Of a stretch of 64,000 bases of DNA, positions 1-13,503 are shown piece by piece. The position numbers were made by a program, and so were the translations under genes. Source of the DNA: Erigeron canadensis (taxonomy: Eukaryota; Streptophyta; Magnoliopsida; Asterales; Asteraceae); contig NC_057765.1 of the NCBI RefSeq assembly GCF_010389155.1, forward strand, positions 44,783,559-44,847,558, in the 5' to 3' direction. How positions within the stretch are numbered: position 1 is the stretch's first letter; the number at the start of each line of letters is the position of its first letter. The notes beneath the pieces were generated by a model, which did not search any database, was not told the DNA's origin, and saw nothing but the letters and a program-made list of their open reading frames with translations.

Positions 1-233
1 TAACTCAAGAATGCATTTAAATCCTTTTATTCTCTTTCTTTTCTTTTAAATGATAAAACTCAAGAATACATTTTATATATAATTTTTTTATCTTTTCTTT
101 CTCCTATCCAATCTTCTCCTTTCTTTTCCTTTAAAAAAAACTCGAGAATACAGTATAAGGGTAGAAGAGAAATGAATATCAATCAAAATCTAAGTTATTA
201 CACAAATCAATGTAATAAAGTGTCCAACACACA

Positions 234-418
234 GATTGAGATCCTCTAAAGTTATTATTAACTTTATAGGTAAAGTTGATGATTTTGACCTTTGGATTAA
301 AATCAAGGGTCAAGATTCAAATATCAACTTTGAATCTTAACCTTTGATTTTGATACAAAGGTCAAAATTATCCCAACTTCACCTATGAAGTTGATAATAA
401 CTTTAGAGAATCTTAATC
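234..418. repeat. Foldback (inverted-repeat) element
   Basis: The two halves of this stretch are near reverse complements. The left arm, starting with TCCTCTAAAGTTATTATTAA near 242, pairs with the right arm ending in TTGATAATAACTTTAGAGAA near 410. Shorter paired blocks (GACCTTTG / CAAAGGTC) lie inside. There is no coding potential. It looks like a small foldback MITE; an RNA across it would form a long hairpin. No clear target-site duplication was seen. Confidence 0.6.
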
Positions 419-2491
419 CCTCCCACACACAAAAAAAAAAAAAGTTTGAATTCGAATCTTAGATGCATCTCGAAATGTTATTAATATTTGGTTTATAACT
501 TGCTTATAAACCCGAATGATATTAGATTAAATATATTAAAGTTTTGAGATACAAAAAGAAAAAACAACATTACTTGTATCTTAATAAAAACTGACAATAA
601 GAATAAAAAAACATATGATTGTGGACATGCTATGATTTGAATTATTTTCAAAAAAAAAGTAACCAACACTTGGGCGAAAATGTATTTACGTAACACAAAA
701 ACGTAAAAATGCTGACTAGATTGATGGTAATTCTATATATTATATCGTTTACTATACTCATGTCTATCTGTTATTACTGAACTCATACTAGTAAATGATA
801 ATAACGAAATACAATTATGAAAACAAAAATAAATGGGATATAATCAATTGTGCCACATGCTTTTTGAAAACAAACTTTAATTGTAACAAATAGTAATGAG
901 TAAGTCAAAAAGAAAATGATAACAAAATTAGTGAGACGCTATTAATAAATTATGATATATGGTTAGTTAAAAAAATGTTATTTTACATTAGATTTGGTTA
1001 TGTTTTAAAAAAAATTCATAGTAAAAAGATTAAAAATAAAAAGTTAGAAGATGATGTTATAAAACAATTAAATGAAAAGAAATAATTTTTAGAAGAAATT
1101 CTAAAGATGCCATGTAAGATATTTTTGAAAAATAATTACGTCATCAAAATTTTGTTTTATTTATATATAATAGATATAGATATAGATATTTGTATAAAAT
1201 TTTAGTAACTTTAAAAGATCTAAAAGTTTTTATATAATAACTAGTATGATTAGTTATGAGTTGGAATGGGTGAATATTTCGTATCATATTAGTAATCATT
1301 GTCTCGTTGGTTACATTTTATCTTTACGATATATATATATATATACTAGGTCTTTTAAATGTGCGGCTATTTAAAAAGGTTATTCGTGTTGTTTAGTTGT
1401 ATATGTATTAATAATAACTTTTGACAATTATAACTTGTTTTATAAGCATGTATATATAAATTTATATTTATCGGTGATGAAACTATTTATATATATATTG
1501 AAATAGATTAATCCAAAGTACTTTAACTATTAGTCGATTAATGAGTAAAGCAATTATTATTATTATTTAATATGTATAATAAAATTATTTATACCAACCT
1601 TTTGGGACAATTATACATTATCAAATATTCATATTTAATATCACATATTATACTTCATACAATACCAATAAACATAAAATTAAATTAAAGTGTAATGTAA
1701 CATAAGACCAAAACAATCTATTACTTTTGCAAACTGATATGTAAGCCATTAACAACAACATATATTTAAGAAAGAAGTTGTTCATAATAAGATAAAAATA
1801 ACCAAATAAAATATATCCAGAAAGCTAAACTTATATTCACAAGAAAAACAGTTAAAACAAAATTGAAATGAGATATAAAGATAAACATAAAAGATGTTGG
1901 GGAAAAACCAACCTAATGGATGTTGTTGATGATGAATAACTTATAGGAGAAGAATTAGAGATAAATAAAAACGAAATTTACAAATTTCATACGAAACTAT
2001 GAAAGGAGGAAAATCTGCCTTTTCAGAAAGATTTAGAAGGTATAGTTTTATGTATAGTTTTAGATATTAGATATTACATTATTTACTGATATTCTTATTT
2101 TATTAGTTTGAAGATCTAAATTAATATATTACTATATTAATAATATTATAAAATATACGGGAGTAATCGTTAAAATTTGGTTGCCAAAATTTGGGATTTG
2201 CATAAATATGCAATTGATATAATACCCATGATATTAAAAAATTGATTTAATATTGCTATTTTAAATATTCTATAGATTGTTACTTTGATTGAAAATATGC
2301 ACATTAGACTATTATTATATTGATATTTTATAATAGTTTTGGTTAGTATATATAAATGATAATAAAAAATAAATATTGTGAGGAAAAACATGGAGATGCC
2401 ACATAGGAAAAAATCCTATGTGGCAATGTTTAAGAATAGTTTGAAGTGAAGTGGATGCCTTTAAAACGTTAGGATAACTACTGTTTTATAA

Positions 2492-2494
<3 letters not shown>
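419..2494. other. AT-rich intergenic DNA, no gene seen
   Basis: Very AT-rich sequence with short (TA)n runs and only short low-complexity reading frames. I found no conserved protein, RNA gene or bounded transposon here. Confidence 0.6.
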
Positions 2495-2526
<32 letters not shown>

Positions 2527-2829
2527 GTGAGATATTTTAAGACCACCTCTTATTTTAGGACCAACTAGGATCATTGATTTTTGTACACCATCATCATCTA
2601 CTACGATATACAAGACTTTTTTGTAAAAACACTAAGACTTTCCGGCGACGGGCCCACCAGAAAATAAGTTAACTTACACATGATTTTTCTGTGGTTCCGT
2701 AGCTGGAAAGTCTTAGTGTTTTTACAAAAAAGTCTTGTATATCTTAGTAGATCATGATGGTGGTGTGTAACTTACGAAAATCAATGGTCCTTTTTTGGAC
2801 TTTTTTTAGTTAGTCTCTAATTATCTTTC

Positions 2830-2862
<33 letters not shown>
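2495..2862. mobile_element. MITE flanked by (TA)n on both sides, copy 1
   Basis: A body of about 309 bp (2525-2833) sits between two (TA)n tracts. It is largely self-complementary: a block containing AACACTAAGACTTTCCGGCGACGG is answered by an inverse block containing GGAAAGTCTTAGTGTTTTTAC. The ends read GGGTGAGATATTTTAAGACC and ATTATCTTTCCCC. A close second copy occurs at 15172-15503, also inside (TA)n. Non-coding MITEs bordered by TA microsatellites are known from rice (the Micron family); assignment of this family there is inference from layout. Confidence 0.75.
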
Positions 2863-2864
<2 letters not shown>

Positions 2865-2968
2865 TTAAATGAAAGTTGGTTATTTGGCACTTTATTCATT
2901 AGGGTACTAAATGAGGTTAATTAGGAGGTTAATTGCTTTTGTTTGATGATATGAAGCTTTGTATTATG

Positions 2969-4010
2969 CAAGGTTGGGAAACTCGGGACTCGGGATAGGA
3001 TCGGCGAGAAGAAATCGGGTTGAGTTTTTACTATATAAAAGTTATAATTTATATATATACATGTAAAATCCTTTAAACTTAAATATAATTGTTCAAAAAA
3101 AATTAATATAATGAAATTAAAACTCAAAAGTAGTATTAGTAATATATATGCTATAATACATCTTAATTATGATATTAATTTATTAAACTCTTACGCAAGT
3201 TCATAAAAAAAAAAAGATTGAAGGACTATTATTGAATTAAAACTAAAAAAATTAAAAGATGGGCTGATAGTGTATATAAAGAAAGAAAAAGGTATAAAAT
3301 CAAACATTATATTAAAATAACAAAGAAAACCAAATTTAGGGAAAATATTCATTTACTCATGCCCGTCATTTCCTTCTCTCTTTATCTTATTATGCATATC
3401 CATACTATATTATAAAAAGAATATCCCTTTTTATTTTTGGTAATGTTGAAAATATGTAATATTTTCACTTAACACCCTTTAAAATACTTTCATATACACT
3501 ATCCTCTTAACATTAATGATTAAATTACACTGCAGTCCTTTATCATTTAAAATATTTCCATTAACCTTTTACATCAATTATATACACAACTCATCATCGC
3601 TCCACCATCAACAGTCGTCCAACCATCACACCGTCTCCGTCACGACCACCGCCGCATAGCGCGGGTACCGTGCTAGTACCAGTATATGTATATTTTACCA
3701 TTTCCACACATCCCACATTCCCACTATCCCCTGTCAAATAAAAAATAACAGCCGTCCTTCTATTATTTCTCCTCTTTTTACCCGATTTAGCTTCTAAACT
3801 ACAATCTTTTAGCCAAGAAGATCATATCTTGAACCTATTTTCCTAGATCTCGACTGTTTTGGCCGGAAGTTGACCGTTTTAGCCGAAAGTTGACCGTTGA
3901 CTGCCGTTTGCCGATTTTCATGGCCAATCCAGCTGGCTCTGACTCGTAGAGGTGCCGATCCACGATCCAATTTCTGGAAATCGGTCGGATCGGCCGAGTT
4001 TCACAACCTT
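2969..4010. mobile_element. Terminal-inverted-repeat transposon, 9-bp TSD (Mutator-like?)
   Basis: The element is bounded by a perfect 9-bp direct repeat TGTATTATG (2960-2968 and 4011-4019). Its ends are inverted repeats: (C)AAGGTTGGGAAACTCGG on the left and CCGAGTTTCACAACCTT on the right, with one internal mismatch. A 9-bp duplication is typical of Mutator-like elements. No transposase is visible, so it is non-autonomous. It contains a Helitron-like insert (3399-3676). The inner right part has repeated GTTGACCGTT motifs. Confidence 0.65.
3399..3676 (+). mobile_element. Short non-autonomous Helitron-like insert
   Basis: It begins with TCCATACTATATTATAAAAA and ends with GCATAGCGCGGGTACCGTGCTAG followed by T. 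A 5' TC and a 3' CTAG preceded by a GC-rich potential hairpin are the structural signs of Helitrons, which leave no target duplication. Related ends are seen near 28926 and 50140. No Rep/helicase is present. Boundaries rest on termini alone. Confidence 0.45.
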
Positions 4011-4633
4011 TGTATTATGTAAAATGAATAAAATTTTATGGCTTGATTAGTGTTTAAATTGATTTATTTAATACATGGGTGATGGATCGGCCTCTCTTTA
4101 TATGAATATATGATTTGATTAAATTAAATCAGGCCCAAATAATAGATAATATAGCAACGGACTTCATTTTAAAAAAACCCAACCATTCATATCCCCAAGT
4201 CCCAACTGATGAATACATGTCGTTAGTATTCAATCAAAATGAGTTTATTTGAGATTTTGGACTTCCTAGATCCTCATTGAATTCATCCTCTTTCGACCGG
4301 CTATTTTAAGTGCATCATAGATCATAACTTCTTTTATTTATTTATTATTTAATTTTAGAAGGGATGATCCTTATCAACATAGCAAATTTATATCTTTTAG
4401 ACTCATGAAAGACAGAGCTGCTTTTATGAGCAAACTGATAAATAAAGTGAGACGCATCAAAAGATTTGCAAAACCTGAAAACTCAAAAACGCTTGTAACG
4501 AGAAAGGAAGTTAATAAAATTTGTGTGAGTTTGTCAAGGGATTCCCTTACTTTCTATATGTGAGGGATTCTCTTTATACGATAGGGGTTTCATACTGCAA
4601 AGATGGAGGGAAGTTTAGATTAAAATTAGAGAA

Positions 4634-5411
4634 ATGAGAGATGAACTTGAAAAAGAAGAATTAGTTTTGGCGGGTTCTAAAGATATAGGATTTGGTTACT
4701 CCTATAGCCGACAATGGAGTAAAATAGGACCTTATTGTTATAATAAACTGGAGGAAGCATTCAAGAGAATCATTGAACTCTTTGAAAAACTCGATAAAGA
4801 TAAGCTGGAAAAAAAAAGAATCTAAGGAACTAAGAGTGAAGCTAGAGATGTTCATAATACTAATAGCCGAAACTGCCCGCAACGATTGGGTCGCGGAGGG
4901 CTTTGAGGATGTTATGAAAGGTAAAAAGATGATCCTTCACATGTTTAACGAATATGTAGCTCCCCACTTCCACATGTGGGATACATATTCATTGTGGAGC
5001 ATGGATACTTACCTTTATGGCAAAAGTTTAGAATTTAAAGACAAACTTATATTAAAGATATGGGATGAGCGAAATAGTGCACTTTTTGAGGGTCTGCTAA
5101 GTACTGATATAAGTCGGGCATGTGAGCGCATCATAAAGATGAAATGTTTAGTGGAGGGTGATTTTGACCTCCTTGGAAATGAAGAATTTAAATATAACCT
5201 AAGATCGTCACCTCTCGCAATACCAACACCAAAAGGAACCGTACACCAAAATGCAGAGGGCAAACATTCCTCCAAGAAACCACCAGAGAAAAGGATGGAA
5301 AGAGTTCAAAAGAAGGAAAAAAAGCAGGGAAAAAAGGAGGAAGAGAAAGATCATCAAGGAACAAAATTAGAGGAAAAAATGATTGGAATGGTTCTCATTT
5401 CTTTGTTTTAA
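4634..5411 (+). pseudogene. Broken RIP-like (rRNA N-glycosidase-like) gene, left copy
   Basis: The first reading frame starts at 4634 and stops at 4825. The protein then continues in another frame (4773-5411) after a run of nine A near 4810, so a homopolymer indel separates the halves. The second half carries an EtAR motif in a hydrophobic helix followed about 40 residues later by a tryptophan region. This resembles the EAAR active-site helix and downstream Trp of ribosome-inactivating proteins (PF00161). In this copy the first Ala of the motif is Thr. A Lys/Glu-rich tail follows the domain. No signal peptide is seen. The family call is tentative; an unrelated helical domain is possible. The copy is one arm of a large inverted repeat. 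Confidence 0.4.
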
Positions 5412-6224
5412 TTAGGGAACAAAATAAGCTATTTTGGTCTTTTCGTTTACATATACTATCAAACCAAAAAGGATTGAAACTCTAAATTAAACCAAAGTGA
5501 TGAGAACCATTCCAATCATTTTTTTCCTCCTATTTTCCCCCCTAATTTTGTTTTTGTTGCTTTTCCTTTGTTCCCTGTTGATCCTTCTCGTCCTCCTTTT
5601 TTCCTTGCGTTTTTTCCTTCTTCTGAACTTTCTCCATCCTTTTTCTCTAGTGGTTTCTTGAAGGAATGTTTGTTCTCTGCCTTTCGGTGCACGGTTCCTT
5701 TTGGTGTTGGTATTGCACGAGGTGACGATATTAGGTTATATTAAAAATTTTCATTTCCAAGGAGGTCAAAATCACCCTCCACTAAACATTTCATCTTTAT
5801 GATGCGCTCACATGCCCAATTTATATCAGTACTTAGCAGACCCTTAAAATGTGCACTATTTCGTATATCCCACATCTTTTATATAAGTTTGTCTTTAAAT
5901 TCTAAACTCTTGCCATCAAGGTAAGTATCTCTGCTCCACAATGAATATGTATCCCACATGTGAAAGTGAGGAGCTACATATTCTCCATACATGTCAAGGA
6001 TCATCTTTTTACCTTTCATAACATCATCAAAGCCCTCCGCAACCCAATCGTTGCGGGCAGCTTCGGCTATTAGTATTATGAACATCTCTAGCTTCACTCT
6101 TAATTCCTTAGATTCTTTTTTTGTCAGCTTATCTTTATCAAGTTTTTCCAAGAGTTCAATGATTCTTTTGAATGCTTCCTCCAGTTTATTATAACAATAA
6201 GGTCACATTTTACTCCATTGTCCG
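4709..6224. repeat. Large head-to-head inverted duplication (~0.7 kb arms)
   Basis: The left arm (about 4709-5408) and right arm (about 5494-6224) are reverse complements with scattered substitutions and small indels. They are separated by about 85 bp. The outer ends read CGACAATGGAGTAAAAT and ATTTTACTCCATTGTCCG. Near the loop, ATGATTGGAATGGTTCTCAT is answered by ATGAGAACCATTCCAATCAT. A transcript crossing the centre would fold into a ~700-bp duplex. Confidence 0.85.
5494..6224 (-). pseudogene. Broken RIP-like gene, right copy in inverse orientation
   Basis: Reverse-strand copy of the gene at 4634-5411. An open stretch runs from 6151 to 5879 and keeps the EAAR motif intact. It reads through the position where the left copy is frameshifted, but ends at a TAA where the left copy has TTA (Leu). 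Beyond that stop the homology continues towards 5494, including the Lys-rich tail region, with further small differences. Neither copy encodes a complete domain. Function is inferred only from the motif, and no restored reading is given. Confidence 0.4.
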
Positions 6225-7672
6225 CTAGATGAGAAGGTGATTATGTTTTGTTGTACATACATTTACTAGACGTTCATGGAAAATCCAAAAGGTAAAGAAC
6301 TTTCATTTGTTTTGTGTAAATAAACCAGTTAGCTATATCAAAGAACAAGATTAGTTTCCAAGATCAACATTTAGGTATTCTTAAAATTTATAGCATTGTC
6401 ACTAGGTTATACGAGTAATATTGTGTGAGAGGCTAGCCGGACAAGATGCATATGTAACTCTTAGCTTACAAATTTACTTTGTATAGTACTTTTTTGTCAT
6501 TTTAAGTTTGTAATTTACAGCTATAACTATCGTACCAAACACTTTTAAAAAATATGAGGCATAGCTAAACGCTTTCATAAAAAGCTACAGCTTACCGCTC
6601 AAACTAAAAACTACAGCTTACAACTACAGCTAACAGCTACCGCTACTTTTAACAAACACACCCGTAAAATCTATTTTATAAACACTACACAAAACACCCG
6701 TAGTCATTTCATAAATACACATTTTCATCATGTCAAGAAACTCACAACTTTTTATTCAAAACGTCTATACATCATTAACACATAATTTAGCGTTACACAT
6801 GATAGCTGAATTTTTTTTGCGTGCCATCCATAGACAAGGAATAGCAAATTCATTGGGAAAACATAAATAAAAATGAAAGCAATTTAAAATAGTAGACGAC
6901 TGAAAACAAGAATGTAAAGCTGAATTTAATCTCTCTACAGAAAAGAAAAATGAAGCATAAGAGTCGGTTCCAAACATGTACACAGACCCATGCAATCGAT
7001 ACATTTTCAATTGCTCACTAAAGCTGAATTTTTTCTACCTTTCCTATTTACAAGAAAACTAATTACAAACAATAATAGCTAACCTAAAAAAATGATCTCT
7101 CAATTTCACAATGTACAGAAACAAACTCCTAGAAATATCATAAACCCTCGTGAACTTGTTGTCACACATATGCTTTCTTCGCTTGATTTATCAGATCTGT
7201 TGCATTTCATGAATAGATTAGTACTCCAGCAAGCAATTCAAAGCATGCGGTTTATTTGTAGCTAAACTCAAATAAAACCATTAAATCCTCCCAAGAAACA
7301 AGCCAACCCAATTATTTGATTCATAATCAAACCGAACATCTTGGAACGATCCAACTTAATCTGGTGGTTTAACCAGTCAGTGCACATGCACATTTTTTAA
7401 CTTTGCATAACATTAGCCAGGTTATTAACTTAATAATATAACTTTCTTTAAGTAGAAAGAATTAAGACGTAAGCATTTGATTGCATGTTACAAGACTTCA
7501 AACCTGTTCCATCCATTTGCCCTATTTCACTTTTCGTCTTAATTTCTTTCCCTTCCTTTTATATCTTACTCATTTAAAATGTTGACAAACTTAGACAGCC
7601 TGAGCTGACTCCTTAAATAGATCGGCTGTATCTAGTTTAAGCATACCTCTAGACGAATCCACTGATTGAGTT
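6225..7672. other. Intergenic; 3' flank of the FHA gene and a possible MITE
   Basis: No gene was recognised. Around 6480-6665 there are repeated AGCTACAGCTTAC / TACAGCTATAAC motifs in both orientations ending in AACAAACACACCC, which suggests a small MITE without clear borders. The part near 7500-7672 probably holds the 3' UTR of the FHA gene. Confidence 0.4.
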
Positions 7673-10600
7673 CTACCCAGAATCTTGCTGAGTTGTTTCC
7701 TCGTCGTCATCATCATCCTCATCAACAGCTTCAGTTGCTCTATGATCATTATCTAACGCGTTATTATTAACTTCGGTCTCCCCATCAGATTCGCCATCAT
7801 TCTCAGTGCAATCTTCTGTGTCTGAGTTAGATTCAATGCCCTTTTCACTATCACTCTCTATAACACCACCAAATTCCCCCTTCATCTGTGGGGCAAGGAT
7901 CCCTATCATTTTAGTAAGTTTTTCATGCTCAGGATTCCTCCCGACACCGGTTTGGCTCTCAGCTGCCACACTTGCAGAATCATGCAAAACCCCACCACCA
8001 CCACAGATGCCGCCACCGACACCACCACCACCACTCCCAGGAGACTCATTCTCTCCATGGCATGATGGAGCCGTACTGCAAGCCCAGCTCCCAGCAACTT
8101 CAGAAGCCAATAGATCACCTGTTCTAATGATGTCTCCAGCTTCTGCATCTTCTTCAATAGGGTCCTTTGATTGGTGTAAATTCTCGCCCTCGTCAGGTTC
8201 AACTATTTCCATCTCTACATCATCATCAATCATCATTGTATCATCACCCAACTTGTTCAAATCAATATTTTGGTCAAGCCCCTGGGTCTCAGTTTCCATA
8301 ACTTGTTCAGTTTCAATTGCTGCCGTATTTCCACCCTCAATATCCGATCCAAACGCTCCCTTAGCACCAGGTTCAACATTGGTAAACTCTGCTTCTTGGG
8401 TTTCTTCACAAGTTTCTTGATTTCTAGCATCACATTCATGCTTTTCAGTTACACTGGCTTCATCACTTGATGTTTCGGCCCGACTTCTGACTCGCCTTTT
8501 AGTTGAAGTAGTTGAATCTGCCGCCTTCATGTCTCCACTGCATTGAGACCCAACTGTTTCTTTAGTTTGGTGAAGAGAATCAGTCTGATTGTGGTTATCA
8601 ATGTTCGGATTGATATCAACTGATATGTTCTCATAATTCTCTTCATCTTCTAGTGTTTTCTGCATAGACTTTAACTGTTCCTGCTGCTTCGCAAATAAAC
8701 TAGAGATCTCCTCTGTTGTTGAATAGAATGCCCGGAGCTGAGTTTCCCTGCATACTAACAGTGTAGAATAAACAACCGAGGACCCTAGAATAAATAAATA
8801 AATAAAACGCCAAAAAGGATCAAATCCTCACATGCTAAGAACCATTTTACATGTGCATACCATATTCTTAAGGTAAAGGCAACAGCTTAGTAGAAAACTA
8901 AGTTCCATGAGATTCGACCTCGATTCCTGTTTTATTAAGGCACCAAAAATGGGCGGGTCAGCCCAGTTCGGTTGAATGGACCCATAATACTTTTCGTAGA
9001 TACAATTAGAAGATTTCAAATCAGATCAAAAAATTATATTATTTCAAAGATGATTTTATTATAAAAATAAAATGAAATCAGAAGGTTTTATACATTAAAA
9101 ATAATACTTTGACCCTATTTGACCAGCTTCCTTTTTAGCTTCATTTATTTGTTTTACCCACTTGACCAGTTAAAATTAAAAGATAAACCAATCATTTGAA
9201 CATTATAAATGGGTCAAGATTGCCACCTCCACCAATTCAGGATATGCTTTTAACTGTTCTAGTCATTATATCATAATCATATACAAGGATCACTTATTTT
9301 GTTTATTGACCTCAATTTAACAGTTTACCTAAATACAACCCACTAAATTATAGCCCAGTCTACAGTTCTAGCTTTCATGGTTTGTGCAAAGCATGTACCA
9401 CCATGAAACTTTATAGTCCAAAATTCCAGAATGCCACAGAATATGATTAATCCTAATAAGAGTTTGAATTTCTTACCGAAGCATTATCCTCTCCCGCGCA
9501 GCTTTGTGCCTACGTTTTTCAAAGTCAAGGTCCCGCATTGCAGCACTAATCTCAAGTTCAAGAGCAGAAACCTTGGCCCAGGCTTCTTCCCTAGCCGCCT
9601 TCTAACAAAAAGAAGAAACCTCAGTTCAAGATTTCAAACCAGGAAAAATTAGCATAAATTGCAAATAACATCTAGCTAGTATGAGCATTTAAAAAGATTG
9701 ACTCAAAAAATGAAACATCTCCAAGTTTAAAAAGATTGAAACATCAGTAGGTGGGATAACTAAAATCTAGAATGACTCAAAAACAAATTTATGAGGCATC
9801 ATTTGGTACATATGCAAGCAATAAGAAAGTAACGGAACAATTTATCGCATAGAAGACATGTATCATATGAATCATATGCTAAACTTAGGTTCTTGGAGGT
9901 GTCAACTAGAAGCACTGAAGCATAAAGAAAAAAACCTATGAAGATAATAGAGATGAATTATGCACATCAATCCCTACCTTTTCGCTTTCAAGTTCTTCTC
10001 TCAATCTGCTTGTTTCATGCTCAAGCTCTTGTACCTTCTGAAAATGCATAATAATAGAACGTATAATCATAAACTACTTCATAAACAGAAAACAAATTTA
10101 TTAAGATACTCAATGAGAAGTTACTGCTTAAAAACATTTCCAGGAGATGTACGTACTTCCTTGGCGATGGATAAAATCCGTTGCTCTTGAGAAAGCTGGG
10201 ACCCAAGCTGGCGGACCTTATTTTCTGACGCAACCAATTTCTGTCTCGTGTCTTCCTGTTGGAAAAAAACAAAGAATTATAAAGGATTCAGTATTGCAAA
10301 AGTAGCTAATCAATGCTGCCATCATAGTACAAGGTGATGGTGTAAATTTACCAATTTGGATCTCAAAGTCTCCACCAATAAACACCTTTCTTTTTCTGAT
10401 TCCTGAAAAAACCAAAGATGTTTAATATGCATCTGCACATAACAAAAAAAGATCATCAGATAGAACCATTCCCAGACCTGAAGCTTATTAATAATTTCCT
10501 GCTGCTCATTTTCTCGTCTAAGAGACGCATCTGAAAGCCGCTTCAATTCCTCCTGAGCTTCTGCTTTAACCCGTTGTACTGAGGCTGTCAAGTTCGACAT

Positions 10601-13472
10601 GGCCTTTTCGCGATCCTCTTTTCTTTGTTCCCTCTCTTCATCTAGTAGAGCTTTAAGTTCAGTTATGGATGCGTTCTGGCTGAAAAATAGAACAGAAGAA
10701 AATTTAATATGTATTTTGAACCTTTAAGGCTTTAACGTATTTGTAAAAGTTATTTAGATTATGCAACATAGGAACTCATTATATCAACGTAACGGTCACT
10801 TTGGCTCCACATTCAAGGGAACAAATAATCGGTAGGATTTTAGCAAGAACATGAGTTCTTACTTCTTTCAGAAGGCAAAACGGGTTATTCCAAGATAGGA
10901 TGAAGACAAAGACTACATAAAGTCACAAGTTAAATTCACATCAACTATAATGAACTCTCATTAGAGTTTGCAGAAAGTGTTGAGCCAATATTAGGTCCCA
11001 GAAACACAAATAGCAATCTCCAATGCCATCTTACTACAGATTAAAGAAACACTTCTATTGTATACTTGCATCAACAAAAGATTCTAGTGTGAGCATTTAA
11101 ACTAAAAATTATGTTGTTTACCAGAATTTCCATTTATATTATATATTAGATATAATCATCACAGCTTGACCATCCCTATTTTTTATTTGCGTATGTTGAT
11201 AACTAATGAGACATCAAATATTCTACTACTGTTTTTGTTTTCAGCAAATAGGCCACTTAGATTAAAAATGTATTGATATACCTTTCTAAACAACATCAAT
11301 AGGATATATATAACTGATTATATGTTTGCCTTTTCAACCAAAAGGACTCGTAGAAATTTCATTGTGTTCAAAACCCATAATTCTTCATAATAAAGAAAAC
11401 TTTCAAGTCGAACACATTAGAAACTGGTGCAAGTTAGGTGACAAGCACAAAAGATTCACATTCGGACCCTCATTGAACTTTTAACTTTTTGCCGCTACAT
11501 AGCCTGTTAAATGACTGCCTCACAGGGAGAACCCACTCACCTACGCATTATTTCATTTGCTTCTGTACAGGACTGCATGGATGCTTTAAGTCTTTCATTA
11601 AGGTCCACTATAGCATGCTTTTGCTCAGAAGTTATTTTATTGACTTCTACTAATTCTTTCTGTTTTGCTTCAAAAAGATCATGCATCTCCTTTAGCTCAT
11701 CAGTGTAAGTATTTGAAATAGACTCCTTCAACTTTTTCTTTTCCTGAAATTGTGAACAATCGCAGTCAATTGGAAATTAACAACACTGCTATCACCTAGT
11801 TCCAACCCACAGAAAAACACATTTGTAGGTAAAGAGAGATATGAAGCATTAAAAACCAACAAGTATGCCGAACATACAATTTCATGAAGCTCGGTAGCTG
11901 CACGGTGTTCATTACGTAATTGGTCAATGGTGGTAACTTGATCTTCCAATTGTTTCCTTAATTCCTACATATAGAATAAAAGCTACAAATCTAAAGATAT
12001 AGTTCATTAATAATTGTTTGAAATGAAATATAGTTAAGAAATAAGAATACCGTATTTGACCGCTGAAGGCTACGGAAATCATCAAGAGATATAGGACCTT
12101 CGGAAGCACCAATACCAATTCCTCTTAGCCTCTTGTTTTCAGAGCCAAATTCATCTTTGTGCCACCCAAAAGAAAAAGGATTCAGTTTTCAGAAATACAT
12201 ATGTATCGTTAAAAACAACAAGAAACTTGAGAATAAAAATACAAGCAGTCACAGTCTCAGATACCAATGTTGAGCTTTCATTTTGTAACACCCATCTAAA
12301 GCTGCTTGATGTTAGCAGATTTATAATATATTTAAACCGACGTTGAAACAATGAATAACACATCAATGGCAAAACAATCAAGTGCTATTAGATAATGCCG
12401 TTCGAAAGCTTACAGCTAATCTACAAAACATGCGACTTTCATAGTGTAAATAGAGAACACACTGGCTTACGGGGTGTGGTTTTTAGATAATATAACATAC
12501 TAGTATCATTCCATTTATATAAGCTATAGACGCGAGGATCATTTTAATTGAGTTAATAAACAGAAAATGATAATTACTATATCATAAAACAAGGCAATAA
12601 GTACGCACACACCTCCTTTCCTTTTCAGAGGTGGGTTTTCTGTCCCTGAAGCAGGCTTAAGAACTTCTCGAAACACAAACGCAAAAGCAAGTTCTGTAAT
12701 CATGAGCATATAATTTCTTTAGCTAAAGCATAATACTCAAAAGACCCAAAACAAAGCAAAATAGGGAAAGAGTTTACCATGTTGAGCAGGTGCTGCAAAT
12801 GATATGATATCTCCATGATGTAATTTGGATTCAGGGGTGTTTTTATTTAACTTTTCTGAATTAAGATATGTTCCATTTGTGCTGCAGAAGTGTAAAACAC
12901 GTCAAAACTTCATACTCAAAAGTTCATCACATAAACTTCAATTGTTTATAAAGACTGACAACCTAGTATCTCTCAAGAAGCCGCAAAAAGAGTGTCTGGA
13001 TTGACCCTCTGCATCTTCGGTAGTAACTTTCTTCCTATAAATTTTGCAATGATGTTGACTAATTTGATTCGAAAAAATCTGAAAACGTGCATCAGCAACA
13101 GCTCGGCCAATGATATGCTCATCACTAGTCAAAAGCATATTTATCCCCTGGTTTATCAACACAATTATCAGTGTAACCTCATTAACTTATGTGCAATTGC
13201 TAATATATCTATATACTAACATAAAAGGCATTCTCCAAGTTAAGATTAAAGAAGCATATCACCCCCTCTCTTCTGCCCAATAAAAAAAGGTGACACGTCA
13301 CGCTCACTTCCCTACCGAAATAGAAAATTGACGCATTACCCTCTCTCTTACACCGCACATCCCTCTCCTCCAAAAACAGCCAAATTTCATCAAACCCGAC
13401 AAAGGCCAAAATCAAGAAACCACCATATCAGTAACATCGGGTCGTAAGCATTCTAGCACTGAACAATGCCCC

Positions 13473-13503
<31 letters not shown>

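Noticed and set aside
7806..8420. 204-codon forward frame opposite the last FHA exon
   Set aside because: Antisense shadow of the acidic/Ser-rich coding exon, whose frame fits the 13-exon model.
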